From CF-13 sp035279665 (GTDB lineage: Bacteria > Chloroflexota > Dormibacteria > CF-121), in assembly GCA_035279665.1 (NCBI GenBank), contig DATEHI010000152.1:1-64000 (forward strand): DNA of 64,000 bases, in the 5' to 3' direction. Every line of letters begins with the position of its first letter. The stretch's first letter is position 1. Positions 48,636 through 57,226 of this stretch are shown piece after piece. The notes beneath the pieces are model-generated. The model saw only the letters and a program-made list of their open reading frames with translations. It searched no databases and had not been told where the DNA came from. The translations under genes and the position numbers were made by a program.

Positions 48636-49429
48636 CCGACGCCCGCCATCACCGTCAACGAATCCTCACCGAGGTGGGCGAAGCCGGGCAGCGCCGGCTC
48701 GAGGGCGCCGCCGTGGCGATCGTCGGTGTCGGCGGCCTCGGCGCACCGGTCGCGCTCTACCTCGCCGCAGCCGGCGTCGGCCGTCTCGGGCTGGTCGACG
48801 ACCAGGACGTCGAACTGTCCAATCTGAACCGTCAGATCATCTTCGACGAGTGTGACGTCGGCCGGCCGAAGGTCGAGGCGGCCGCCGGCCGGTTGCTCCA
48901 GCTCGATGCAGCACTCCAGGTCGATCCCCGCCGCGAGAACATCCGCGCCTCCAACGTGGCCGAGCTGTTTGCGGAGTACGACCTGGTGGTCGACGCCACC
49001 GACGTGTTCGAGACGAAGTTCCTTCTCAACGACGCGTCCGTCCTGCTGCGCAAACCGCTGGTGCACGGGGCGGTGCTCCGCTGGGGCGGCCAGGTGACGA
49101 CGATCCTGCCAGACGCACCATGCCTGCGCTGCCTCTTTCGCGAGCCTCCCGAGCCAGGCGACGTACAGACCTGCGAAGAGGCCGGCATCATCGGGGCAGC
49201 GACGGGCGTCGTCGGCAGCGTGCAGGCCGAGGAAACTCTGAAGGTCGTGCTCGGCGTGGGAAATTCGCTGAGCGGGCGGATCTTCCAGCACGACGGCCTT
49301 CTCGGCGAGACGCGAACGACCAGGTTTCCACGCGACCCCGATTGTCCGGTCTGCTCATCGCGGGCGCGCATCACCGACCTCGCCCGCTACGAGGAGCAGG
49401 TCTCACCCCGCGGTCACGTCCTCGTTTGA
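48632..49429 (+). CDS. E1-like adenylyltransferase (ThiF/MoeB family), copy 2
   Basis: 265 aa from a GTG overlapping the copy 1 stop (GTGA). Motifs: IVGVGGLGAPVALYLAAAGV, DQDVELSNLNRQIIFD, DATDVFETKFLLND, zinc pairs CLRCLFRE and CPVCSS. It keeps the Cys absent from copy 1 (TCEEAGIIGAATGVVG), the position used for persulfide or acyl chemistry in relatives. The two copies may form a heterodimer or serve different carriers. The TGA overlaps the ATG of the phosphorylase gene. Confidence 0.9.
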   Translation: MTDARHHRQRILTEVGEAGQRRLEGAAVAIVGVGGLGAPVALYLAAAGVGRLGLVDDQDVELSNLNRQIIFDECDVGRPKVEAAAGRLLQLDAALQVDPRRENIRASNVAELFAEYDLVVDATDVFETKFLLNDASVLLRKPLVHGAVLRWGGQVTTILPDAPCLRCLFREPPEPGDVQTCEEAGIIGAATGVVGSVQAEETLKVVLGVGNSLSGRIFQHDGLLGETRTTRFPRDPDCPVCSSRARITDLARYEEQVSPRGHVLV

Positions 49430-50229
49430 TGTCCGCGCCGGCCGAGATCGGTGTCATAGGCGGCTCCGGTTTCTATGAATGGTTTGCCGGTGCTGATCAG
49501 GTCACGCTCGACACGCCCTACGGCCCGCCCAGCGCGCCGATCGCAGTTGCGGAGGTCGGCGGTCGTCGCGTCGCCTTCCTTCCGCGCCATGGCCAAAAGC
49601 ACACCATCCCCGCACCCTTCGTCAACTACCGCGCCAACATGTGGGCGATGCGTGAGCTGGGCGTGCGCCGCATCATCGGGCCGTCAGCGGTCGGCAGCTT
49701 GCAAGCGGAGCTTCATCCGGGCGACCTGGTGATCTGCGACCAGTTCATCGACCGCACGACCGGCCGGTCGGACACCTACTATCCCGGACCTGAGGTCGTG
49801 CACATCAGCGCCGCCGATCCCTACTGCCCGGAGCTGCGTGCGCTTGCGGCGCGCGTCGCGGGCGAGCAGTCGCTTCGCTTTCGTCCAGCCGGAACCATCG
49901 TCGTGGTGCAGGGCCCGCGCTTCTCCACGCGCGCCGAGAGCCGCTGGTACTCGCGCATGGGTTGGGACATCGTCGGTATGACCCAATACCCGGAGGTCAT
50001 CCTCGCGCGCGAGCTGGAGATGTGTTACCTCAATCTCTCGCTCGTCACGGACTACGACGCCGGCGTCGAGGGAGCGCCCCACGTCGCGGCGGTGCAGGCC
50101 CAGGAGGTGTTGCGGGTGCTCGCCGCGAACATCTCGCGGGTCCGCGACCTGCTGGCCGCCCTGATCCCGATGGTCCCGGCTAGCCCGAGTTGCGACTGTC
50201 AACAGTCGCTGCAGGGCGCACGGATGTGA
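49429..50229 (+). CDS. mtnP: S-methyl-5'-thioadenosine phosphorylase family
   Basis: 266 aa. MTAP/PNP family motifs: IGVIGGSGFYEW, FLPRHGQKHTIPAPFVNYRAN, IIGPSAVGSLQ, VVVQGPRFSTRAES, and MTQYPEVILARELEMCY for the purine/ribose site. It cleaves methylthioadenosine to adenine and methylthioribose-1-phosphate in methionine salvage. It may accept related purine nucleosides. Last gene of the Rrf2-ThiF-ThiF-mtnP unit, linking the operon to sulfur/SAM metabolism. Confidence 0.9.
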   Translation: MSAPAEIGVIGGSGFYEWFAGADQVTLDTPYGPPSAPIAVAEVGGRRVAFLPRHGQKHTIPAPFVNYRANMWAMRELGVRRIIGPSAVGSLQAELHPGDLVICDQFIDRTTGRSDTYYPGPEVVHISAADPYCPELRALAARVAGEQSLRFRPAGTIVVVQGPRFSTRAESRWYSRMGWDIVGMTQYPEVILARELEMCYLNLSLVTDYDAGVEGAPHVAAVQAQEVLRVLAANISRVRDLLAALIPMVPASPSCDCQQSLQGARM

Positions 50230-50244
50230 ACCGGAAAAAGAAGA

Positions 50245-50270
50245 AAGGCCGAGATTGGGGTCTCGGCCTT
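50245..50270. terminator. 10-bp perfect hairpin after mtnP
   Basis: AAGGCCGAGA and TCTCGGCCTT flank TTGGGG. The plus strand has no T-tract after it; the minus strand would read TTTCTTCTTTTT. It probably ends mtnP transcription and blocks antisense entry. Confidence 0.6.
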
Positions 50271-50393
50271 CAAGGAAGGGGAAGCGGGGATCACGATAAA
50301 TGTGGGGGTGTTAAGGAGCAGTGAAGAGGCAGTAACGGCGCTGTCACAGGACAGGATCGGACCTCGATCGAGCGTCAGCTATAGTCCCCAGCA

Positions 50394-51491
50394 ATGAAGG
50401 TGCTGATCACCGGCGGGGCCGGCTTCATTGGTCAGCGCACCGGGGAGCTTCTGCTAAAGCACGGGCACCAGCCCACCGTCCTCGACAATCTCTCGCCGCC
50501 GGCGCACGATGGCCCACCGGCGCTCCCGGCGGGGATGGAGCTGGTCGAGGGCGACGTCCGTAAGCGCGAGGATTGGGTCAAGGCGCTCAAGGAGAACGAG
50601 GTCGTGTTGCACCTCGCGGATCACCACGATTACCTGCCGTCCTTCAGCAAACTCTTCCACGTCAATGCGGTCGGCACGGCGATTCTCTTCGAGCTACTGC
50701 TCGAGGGAAAGACGTCGGTGCGGCGGGTGGTGCTTGGCTCCTCGATGGCCGTCTACGGTGAGGGGAAATATCGTTGTGGCAAGGACGGCGATGTCTATCC
50801 GCAACCGCGCAGCCTCGACGCACTCGAGCGCGGCATCTGGGATCCAGCATGCCCGATTTGTGGCGGTGCGATCACGCCCATGGTCACCGACGAGTCGGTC
50901 GCACGACCGACGAGCGCCTACGGATTGAGCAAGCTGGCGCAAGAGGAGATGGTCCGGCTCCTCGGCGAGCGGCACGGGATCGAGTGGATCATCCTTCGAT
51001 ACGGCGCCGTCCAGGGGCGGGCGCAGCCATTTCAAAACGCCTACTACGGCGCCTTGCGCATCTTTGCGCTGCGGCTCGCCCATGACCAGACCCCGCAGCT
51101 GCTCGAAGACGGGCATCAGCTGCGCGACTTCATCGACGTCGACGACGTGGCGCGCGCCAACGTCGCCGCGCTCACCGGTCTGGCCCCGGGCGCCTACAAC
51201 GTCGCGAGCGGTCGGGCGCATACGGTGATGGACCTGGCGCGGATCCTCCTGCGCGTCGCCGAGCGGGACGTGATGCCGGAAACGCCAGGTCGCTATCGGG
51301 TCGGTGATGCGCGGCACTCGGTGCCCGACGTTAGCCGGATGAAGGCAGCCGGATGGGAGGCGCAGAGCGGGCTCGAGGCGATGGCCCGCGAGTACTGGCT
51401 GTGGCTCCTGGCGCAGCCCAATCTCGATACCCACTATGAGGGTGCCGACCATCTGATGGAGCGTACCGGCACCGTCCGCGTGGCTCGATGA
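50394..51491 (+). CDS. NAD-dependent epimerase/dehydratase (extended SDR)
   Basis: 365 aa. MKVLITGGAGFIGQRTGELL is the NAD-binding start; LHLADHHDYLPSF, VVLGSSMAVYG with the catalytic Ser, and TSAYGLSKLAQEEM with Tyr and Lys follow. Inserted Cys pairs (RCGKD, CPICGG) near residues 127-157 suggest a small metal site, uncommon in the family. It probably epimerises or dehydrates a nucleotide sugar. The mRNA looks leaderless: TATAGT at 50380-50385 is eight bases before the ATG. First gene of the glycosylation run. Confidence 0.88.
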   Translation: MKVLITGGAGFIGQRTGELLLKHGHQPTVLDNLSPPAHDGPPALPAGMELVEGDVRKREDWVKALKENEVVLHLADHHDYLPSFSKLFHVNAVGTAILFELLLEGKTSVRRVVLGSSMAVYGEGKYRCGKDGDVYPQPRSLDALERGIWDPACPICGGAITPMVTDESVARPTSAYGLSKLAQEEMVRLLGERHGIEWIILRYGAVQGRAQPFQNAYYGALRIFALRLAHDQTPQLLEDGHQLRDFIDVDDVARANVAALTGLAPGAYNVASGRAHTVMDLARILLRVAERDVMPETPGRYRVGDARHSVPDVSRMKAAGWEAQSGLEAMAREYWLWLLAQPNLDTHYEGADHLMERTGTVRVAR

Positions 51492-52033
51492 GCGCGAACG
51501 GAAGCCGTCGCTACCCGATCCGCTACGCGACCCAGCGGTGGAGCGACGGCAAATGGTTTTACGGGGCGCTGTTCATCATTGGGCTGGCGCTCATCGGCTA
51601 CAACCTGTACCGCAAGCTGTCGATCATTTCCCTCATCCCGGTGACCGTCCTCTGCGGCGCGATCCTCCTGGCGTTCTGGGCGATGCAAAAGATCTCCTAC
51701 GTTGAGATCACCGGTGACGGGCTTCGGGTTCGTTACCTGCTTCGTAAGCTGGAGCTTCCTTATAGCGCGCTGGCTCGCGTGCGACGCCAGCCGCTCGAGG
51801 TGGCGTTTCAGCCGGCCGAGCGTCGCCGCTTCGTGAACCGCTTCGTAAGGCGGCTGGGCCGTGAACCCGCCGTCTATATACGGCTCGATCGGCGCCAGCC
51901 GGACCTGGTCGAGTCCGCCGAACGGCAACTCGGCCCGCGGCTGGTCGCCGGGGCCGACATCGTCGTTCCGATCGCACGCGTGGACGAGTTCGTCGCGCAA
52001 ATGAAGAGCCGGGTGCGCGGTCAATCGAGTTGA
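51488..52033 (+). CDS. Membrane protein with PH-like domain
   Basis: 181 aa. The ATG overlaps the epimerase stop (ATGA). Two membrane helices (WFYGALFIIGLALIGYNLY, IPVTVLCGAILLAFWAMQ) are followed by a PH-like beta-rich region (YVEITGDGLRVRYLLRKLEL, PYSALARVRRQPLEV) and a basic tail. Resembles bacterial bPH-type membrane proteins; function unknown. It overlaps the next gene by four bases. Confidence 0.65.
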   Translation: MSANGSRRYPIRYATQRWSDGKWFYGALFIIGLALIGYNLYRKLSIISLIPVTVLCGAILLAFWAMQKISYVEITGDGLRVRYLLRKLELPYSALARVRRQPLEVAFQPAERRRFVNRFVRRLGREPAVYIRLDRRQPDLVESAERQLGPRLVAGADIVVPIARVDEFVAQMKSRVRGQSS

Positions 52034-53631
52034 GACAAACGCGCGCCGCCTGGTGGCGCCTCGACCGGCGCGACCTGTACTGGCTGATCGCGCTCACGTT
52101 GACGGCGGGGATCCTTCGCTTCGGCAGTCCAATCTTCCTCGATGTGTTCGCCCACCCCGGATCGTCGGCACCAATCAGCGCCTGGGGCATCGGGCACAAC
52201 TACCAGGACCCCTCCCTTCCTGGCCTGGGCAAACCGAACGACATCGCGCCCAACTCGCCCTTCATCTTCGACGAGCTCTACTTCGCCAACGACGCTCACA
52301 ATGACATCCTCGGTCGCGACTATTTCGACCCGGAGCCACCGCTCGCCAAGCTGATCATCGCCCTGGGCATCAAGCTCTTCGGCTTCAACTCGTTCGGCTG
52401 GCGCTTCATGCCGGCGCTCTTCGGCACGGCGCTCATCCCACTGATGTACCTGCTGGCCCGCCAGCTGCTGACGGTGCGATTCTTTGCCGTCGCTGCCGGC
52501 ATACTGACGGCCTTCGACGGGATGACCTTCGTCGAGTCCCGCACCGCGGTGATCGACATCATCCCCATCACGCTGGTGGTGCTGGCCTACCTTCTCTTCC
52601 ACCTCCACCTCAATGCCGACAGCGTCGTGCGGCGACGATGGATGATCGTCCTCACCGGCATTACGCTGGGGCTGGCGCTCGGCGCGAAGTGGACCACGCT
52701 GGCGGCCTACGGCACCATCATCGTGATCCTGGCGCTCCGGCTCATCCTTCGCTGGACGCGCTACGACAGCGCCACCGGTGGCATTGCGTTGCTCAGCATC
52801 GCGCTGTTGCCGGCCATCTTCTACGGCCTGAGCTTCGTCCGCTACCTGACGATCACCCACGGCATCACGAATCTTCCGCAGCCCGCGCTGTCCTTCGCGC
52901 CCTTTCATTTCAACCCGGGCTCGGCCTGGACCGAGCTCCGTGAATGGCACTGGCAGACCTGGCACTACCACTTGACGCTGACCGCGCCCCACATCTTCTA
53001 CAGTCCCTGGTGGTCCTGGCCGCTCGACTTCCGCCCGGTCGTCTATTACTACACGGGCCAGGGGCTGGGTGTCGACCAGACGAGCGGCTCGACGCTGGTG
53101 GCGGAGATCTTCAACCTCGGCAACCCGTTGATCTGGTGGGCCGCCACCTTTTCCTTGATCGGGATCGCGGTCGGGCTGCCGGCCCTGATCCGGGACTACC
53201 GTTCGCGGCATGCGCTGGAGTCGACCGAGATGACGTTGCGCGATGGAGCCGGGCCGGCGGACCAGCGGCTCTACCTCTCGCTCTTCATCCTCCTCGCCTT
53301 CCTGGCCGCCTGGCTCCCATTCTCCCGGGTGCCGCGCGGCCTCTTCCTCTACCACATGCTCGGCGGATTGCCGGCGATGTTCCTCGTGCTCGCGCTGGCG
53401 CTAACCTACCTCCGCTCGCTGCGCGGCCTGCTTCCGGGCCTGGCGGTCCGCATCAACGGCGTGGTGCCGGCCTACGCCTACCTGCTGATGGTGATCGGCT
53501 TCTTCCTCTACTTCTATCCGCTCTGGACGGGATTACCCCTCACCGGGGACGCTTTGAACAGCCACGTCTGGTTCGCCCTCGTCAAACCGCTCCCCAACTG
53601 GTGTCTCTGCTACTGGACCTCCCCGGGCTAG
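52030..53631 (+). CDS. GT39 protein O-mannosyltransferase-like (PMT)
   Basis: 533 aa from a TTG overlapping the previous stop. Polytopic GT-C fold with the first-loop acidic motif FDELYFAND (Asp81-Glu82), which holds the catalytic carboxylates in PMTs. Later motifs are YFDPEPPLAKLIIALG, FDGMTFVESRTAVIDIIP and a long lumenal loop (HFNPGSAWTELREWHW, TAPHIFYSPWWSWPL). It should transfer mannose from polyprenyl phosphate to secreted proteins. Family length is typical. Confidence 0.9.
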   Translation: MRQTRAAWWRLDRRDLYWLIALTLTAGILRFGSPIFLDVFAHPGSSAPISAWGIGHNYQDPSLPGLGKPNDIAPNSPFIFDELYFANDAHNDILGRDYFDPEPPLAKLIIALGIKLFGFNSFGWRFMPALFGTALIPLMYLLARQLLTVRFFAVAAGILTAFDGMTFVESRTAVIDIIPITLVVLAYLLFHLHLNADSVVRRRWMIVLTGITLGLALGAKWTTLAAYGTIIVILALRLILRWTRYDSATGGIALLSIALLPAIFYGLSFVRYLTITHGITNLPQPALSFAPFHFNPGSAWTELREWHWQTWHYHLTLTAPHIFYSPWWSWPLDFRPVVYYYTGQGLGVDQTSGSTLVAEIFNLGNPLIWWAATFSLIGIAVGLPALIRDYRSRHALESTEMTLRDGAGPADQRLYLSLFILLAFLAAWLPFSRVPRGLFLYHMLGGLPAMFLVLALALTYLRSLRGLLPGLAVRINGVVPAYAYLLMVIGFFLYFYPLWTGLPLTGDALNSHVWFALVKPLPNWCLCYWTSPG

Positions 53632-55694
53632 CGCTGGTTGCGGGCTGCCTGGTCCTCGGTCTGGGCCTGGCTGCGGGCGGGCCGCCATGGTTGACGGCGG
53701 CCGAGCGGGCCGTCATCGGCCTCGTCCTGGCAGTGGTCGCGCTCACGATGCTGGGCTATGTCGCGGCGCTGGCCGTCGGCGTCACGGCCGGCCTCGATCT
53801 GCTCCTGGCTGTGGCCGGACTTCTGGCGGGTGGCTGGCTGCTCTGGCGTCACCGCGCCCGGTATCGTCTCCCCGCTTTTCCACGCTGGAGCGGGGCCCCA
53901 AATCGTCTCCCCGCTTTTCCACGCTGGAGCGAGGCCCCAAATCGTCTCCCCGCTTTTCCACGCTGGAGCGGGGCCCCAAATCGTCTCCCCGCTTTTCCAC
54001 GCTGGAGCGGGGCCCCATTCGGACTACCGGCCGCCATCGTCGCAGTAGCGCTGGTCATGGGCTTCCTCTTCGCGCGCGTGGTGGAGATCACGCCCGACGC
54101 CTGGCTGGCGCACTACAACGCGACCTGGTCGGACTGGGCCTTCCACGCCAGCTACGCCACCGCATTCGTCTACGGCCACAACCTGCCGCCCCAGAATCCG
54201 ATCTTCGCCGGGACACCGTTCCGCTATCCGTTCGCGCCCGACTTTGCCAGCGCGCTGCTACTCGGCGGCGGCTGGAGCATCCCGGCGGCGCTCATCTGGC
54301 CGAGTTGGGCGATGACGGTCCTCGCGCTCAGCGGGCTGATCCTCTGGGCGCGGCGGGTCACCGGTGGGATCGGCGCGGGCGTCGTCGCGGTCACGCTCAC
54401 GCTGGTGGGCGGCGGTGTTGGGTTCCTGTTCTTCTTCGGTGACGCGGCGCGGCTCGGGCTGATCAACGCCCTGATACACATCGCGCGCGATTACGACCGC
54501 TCCTGCCCGGACCCGAGATGCCTCGACCCGACGCTCAACATCCAGTGGTACAACCCGATCCTTTCCTACTATCTCCCGCAGCGATCCTTCGTCTTCGGTG
54601 CCGCGATGGTCATCGCGGTCCTGCTGCTGTTGACCCCCCCGCTGATGTCCACGCCGCTCCTCCGTTGGCGTGAAACCCTGACCACGATCCGTTCGTCCTG
54701 GCGGCGATGGACGTTGAAGAGCGAGGCGGTGGCCTTCCTCGTCGCCGGCGGATTGACCGGCGTCCTGCCCCTCTTTCACGTGCACAGTCTGCTGGTGCTC
54801 GGCATCGTGACCGCCTGCTGGGCCCTCCTCTTCCCACGGCCGGCGTGGCTCGGATTCTTCGCGGTAACACTGCTGCTCGCCGTGCCGCGCCTGCTGATGG
54901 CGGTGCCGGGCGACCCAGGTGCTCCCCCGGAGCACCAGTACCCTCGATGGTTGATCGGTTGGATGTCGGGCACGGACTTCCCGCCCTGGTTCTGGATCAA
55001 GAACACGGGCCTCTTCTTGCCGCTGCTCCTGCTGGCTCTGCTGAGCCCGCTGGCGCTGCGCGGACGCGCCCGGCTGCTGATCGCGCCCTTCAGCGCGGTG
55101 TTCCTGGCCGCCAACCTCGTGAAGTTCCAGCCCTGGGATTGGGACAACAGTAAGCTCCTGGTGTTCTGGTACATGGCCAGCGCGGTGGCGGTAGGCGCGT
55201 TGTTCGTCCGCCTCGCTCGGGCGCACCTGCTGGGCGGCGTTCTTGCGGGCGCGATCTGGCTGAGCCTGGTCGCCTCTGGCGTCTTCTCGCTGGTGCAATT
55301 CCTGCCCGGGCAGGGACCGGCGTACGTCTGGTTCACGAGCGAAGAGGTGCAACTTGCCGCAGATGTGCGCCGGCAGACCGCCCCGCATGCGGTGTTCGTA
55401 ACCGCCGAGGAACCAACCAATGCGATCGCCGACCTGGCCGGGCGTCCGGTGCTGATGAGCTACCCTGGCTGGCTCTGGAGCTACGGGATCAACTATTCCC
55501 AGCGGGAGGCGGACATCGCCCGTATCTACCAGGGGGGCCCCCAAACGCTCGGCTTGCTCAGCCGTTACCACGCCGACTACATCGTGATCGGGCCGCATGA
55601 ACGCGGCGCCTACCAACCCAACGTCGATTATTTCAACGCGCAGTTCCGGCTGCTGCTGCACACGCCGAACTACGACATCTATGCGGTGCACTGA
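53601..55694 (+). CDS. Polytopic membrane protein, GT-C-like, with in-frame minisatellite
   Basis: 697 aa from GTG 53601, 31 bases inside the 3' end of the GT39 gene. Multiple membrane helices, and large loops with an aromatic-rich segment (YGHNLPPQNPIFAGTPFRYP). The C-terminal soluble part contains FVTAEEPTNAIADLAGRPVL and YHADYIVIGPHERGAY. The architecture and operon suggest a sugar transferase or translocase on the cell surface; I do not assign a family with certainty. Residues about 88-139 are four copies of a 13-residue unit (RLPAFPRWSGAPN) coded by the repeat at 53863-54017. Confidence 0.7.
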   Translation: MSLLLDLPGLALVAGCLVLGLGLAAGGPPWLTAAERAVIGLVLAVVALTMLGYVAALAVGVTAGLDLLLAVAGLLAGGWLLWRHRARYRLPAFPRWSGAPNRLPAFPRWSEAPNRLPAFPRWSGAPNRLPAFPRWSGAPFGLPAAIVAVALVMGFLFARVVEITPDAWLAHYNATWSDWAFHASYATAFVYGHNLPPQNPIFAGTPFRYPFAPDFASALLLGGGWSIPAALIWPSWAMTVLALSGLILWARRVTGGIGAGVVAVTLTLVGGGVGFLFFFGDAARLGLINALIHIARDYDRSCPDPRCLDPTLNIQWYNPILSYYLPQRSFVFGAAMVIAVLLLLTPPLMSTPLLRWRETLTTIRSSWRRWTLKSEAVAFLVAGGLTGVLPLFHVHSLLVLGIVTACWALLFPRPAWLGFFAVTLLLAVPRLLMAVPGDPGAPPEHQYPRWLIGWMSGTDFPPWFWIKNTGLFLPLLLLALLSPLALRGRARLLIAPFSAVFLAANLVKFQPWDWDNSKLLVFWYMASAVAVGALFVRLARAHLLGGVLAGAIWLSLVASGVFSLVQFLPGQGPAYVWFTSEEVQLAADVRRQTAPHAVFVTAEEPTNAIADLAGRPVLMSYPGWLWSYGINYSQREADIARIYQGGPQTLGLLSRYHADYIVIGPHERGAYQPNVDYFNAQFRLLLHTPNYDIYAVH
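53863..54017 (+). repeat. Four 39-bp tandem repeats inside a membrane-protein gene
   Basis: Copies at 53863-53901, 53902-53940, 53941-53979 and 53980-54017 (last one base short). They are nearly identical; copy 2 has one G-to-A change at 53932. The unit is a multiple of three, so copy number can vary without frameshift. Each unit also forms a hairpin CCCCGC...GCGGGG. Confidence 0.95.
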
Positions 55695-55714
55695 AATCTA
55701 CGCGGTGCACTGAA
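55677..55714 (+). repeat. 19-bp tandem duplication at a gene's 3' end
   Basis: ATCTATGCGGTGCACTGAA and ATCTACGCGGTGCACTGAA are adjacent. The first copy encodes the last residues and stop of the membrane protein. The second repeats them after the stop. A recent slippage or duplication event. Confidence 0.9.
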
Positions 55715-55734
55715 GGGGCCGTTAGAATGCAGGC

Positions 55735-56073
55735 GTGTTGACGCGCTTCCTGATCCACATCGTCGCTCTGCTCTTCGTCTTCTATATCGTTTGGGGCATT
55801 CGGGGGTCAAACCTGTGGGCGGCAGTCGTCCTGGCCCTGATCCTGGCGCTGGTCAACGCGATCATCCGGCCGGTTCTCCTGATCCTCACCCTGCCGATCA
55901 CGCTCCTGACCCTGGGGCTGTTTGTCATCGTCCTCAATGCGCTGCTGTTCGCCCTGTCCTTCGCCGTCCTGAACGGCATCATGAACCTGCACATCGCGCT
56001 GAGCTTCGGCCAGATCCTGATCGGCTACCTGATCTACGCGGTGGCCAGCTTCGTGCTCACGCGCCTTCTCTAG
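55735..56073 (+). CDS. Phage holin family 4TM membrane protein
   Basis: 112 aa from GTG 55735. Four closely spaced membrane helices (FLIHIVALLFVFYIVWGI, LWAAVVLALILALVNAII, VLLILTLPITLLTLGLFVIV, IALSFGQILIGYLIYAVASF) with RPVLLILTLPITLLTLGLF match the PF04020-type holin-like family. These are ordinary chromosomal membrane proteins of unknown role in most bacteria. No phage genes are nearby. Confidence 0.85.
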   Translation: MLTRFLIHIVALLFVFYIVWGIRGSNLWAAVVLALILALVNAIIRPVLLILTLPITLLTLGLFVIVLNALLFALSFAVLNGIMNLHIALSFGQILIGYLIYAVASFVLTRLL

Positions 56074-57218
56074 AACGCCCAGTAGCCGCGACCGAAAGCC
56101 AGCCCGAAGACCACCAGCGCGACGAAGGACAATCCCACCAGCGGGAGGTAGAGCCAGCGGCGGGTGATGCGGCCGGCCAGCAGGAAGAGGGGATACATGC
56201 CCAGGAGATATCGGGGGATGCTCAGCCAGAAGGGCAGAAAGGTGACCATCACCGTGACGACCGTCGCGTAGGCGGCGTCGGCGGGCCGCAACCGCAACCA
56301 GCTCAGCGCCGTCGCTAGGTAGGCGGCGATCCCGCCGGCGATCTCTCCACCGCCCACCGTGAGCTTTTCCCAGGGGACGCGCCAGGTGATGCCATTCACC
56401 GCGCCGGCCAGCCCGCGCCAGGGGGCCGCGAGCGAATGCGCCCAGTGGTCGCGCTGCACCGCGACGAAGGCGAGCGGATCGCCGAGGACGAGCAGATTTG
56501 TCAGGAGGTAGGTGCCGAAGCCGAATACGACGAGCAGCGGTGGGACGATCAGCTGCCAGAGGCTGCGCAGGACGCGCCGCGCCGCAAACAGCTCGATTAC
56601 CAGCAAGGGAAGGAGCGCCAGCCCGGTGAGCCGCGATGCCGCGGCGAGGCCGCCCAGCAGGCCGGCCCACAGCCAGCGCTGGCGGCGGGCCGCCAGGACG
56701 GAGCCGAAGGTGAGCGCGCAGAAGAGCGCCTCGGTGTATCCGACCAGCAAGAAGTAGGCGGTGGGGAAGACGGTGAAGAACGCCGCCGCGCGCCAGGCCG
56801 CCTTCTCGTGGCCATCCACGCGGGCCACCTCGTAAAGGAGAATGGCGGCGACCACGCCCGCGATGTTGCTGATCAGCAACGCGGAGGTTCGAGCCGGGAG
56901 CCCGAGGGCCGACACCGCGCTGATCAGGGCCGGATAGAGCGGGAAGAAGGCGATCAGGTTACGGGCATCGCCCACCTCTGCGTAACCGTGAGTGGCGAGG
57001 TAGACGTAATGCCGGGCATCCCACCGGTCCCACGCCTGGCCGAGCGCGGTCAGCGGGTCGGGGGAGGCGCCAAACTCGATCAGGGTGAGGGTGACGAGCA
57101 CCGCCTTGACCAGCAGCGCGAGCGCGAGCAGGCTCAACCAGGGGCGCAGCCGGTCCGCCGGAAGCCCAGCGATCGTTGGCGTTGGCGTACCATAGCGACT
57201 CGACGGCCTGCCGGCCAC
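56070..57218 (-). CDS. PIG-V/GT-C mannosyltransferase-like membrane protein
   Basis: 382 aa from GTG 57218; a GTG at 57236 would overlap the divergent phosphatase gene. About nine membrane helices. GQAWDRWDARHYVYLATHGY and LIAFFPLYPALI match the first-loop DxRWDA-type and FFPLYP motifs of GPI-mannosyltransferase-2-like (PIG-V) bacterial proteins. It likely transfers mannose from a polyprenyl carrier on the outer face of the membrane. It is convergent with the holin gene; stops overlap by two bases. Confidence 0.82.
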   Translation of the reverse strand: MAGRPSSRYGTPTPTIAGLPADRLRPWLSLLALALLVKAVLVTLTLIEFGASPDPLTALGQAWDRWDARHYVYLATHGYAEVGDARNLIAFFPLYPALISAVSALGLPARTSALLISNIAGVVAAILLYEVARVDGHEKAAWRAAAFFTVFPTAYFLLVGYTEALFCALTFGSVLAARRQRWLWAGLLGGLAAASRLTGLALLPLLVIELFAARRVLRSLWQLIVPPLLVVFGFGTYLLTNLLVLGDPLAFVAVQRDHWAHSLAAPWRGLAGAVNGITWRVPWEKLTVGGGEIAGGIAAYLATALSWLRLRPADAAYATVVTVMVTFLPFWLSIPRYLLGMYPLFLLAGRITRRWLYLPLVGLSFVALVVFGLAFGRGYWAF

Positions 57219-57226
57219 CTCACTGA

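Noticed and set aside
52944..53600. Upstream extension of the polytopic membrane-protein frame inside the GT39 gene
   Set aside because: This part reads as a low-complexity shadow of the GT39 coding sequence; GTG 53601 gives a normal hydrophobic N-terminus.
53863..54017. CRISPR array
   Set aside because: The 39-bp units are directly adjacent with no spacers, lie inside a reading frame and have no cas genes nearby.
55735..56073. Prophage remnant (holin-like gene)
   Set aside because: This 4TM family is common in bacterial chromosomes; no integrase, capsid or lysis genes are nearby.
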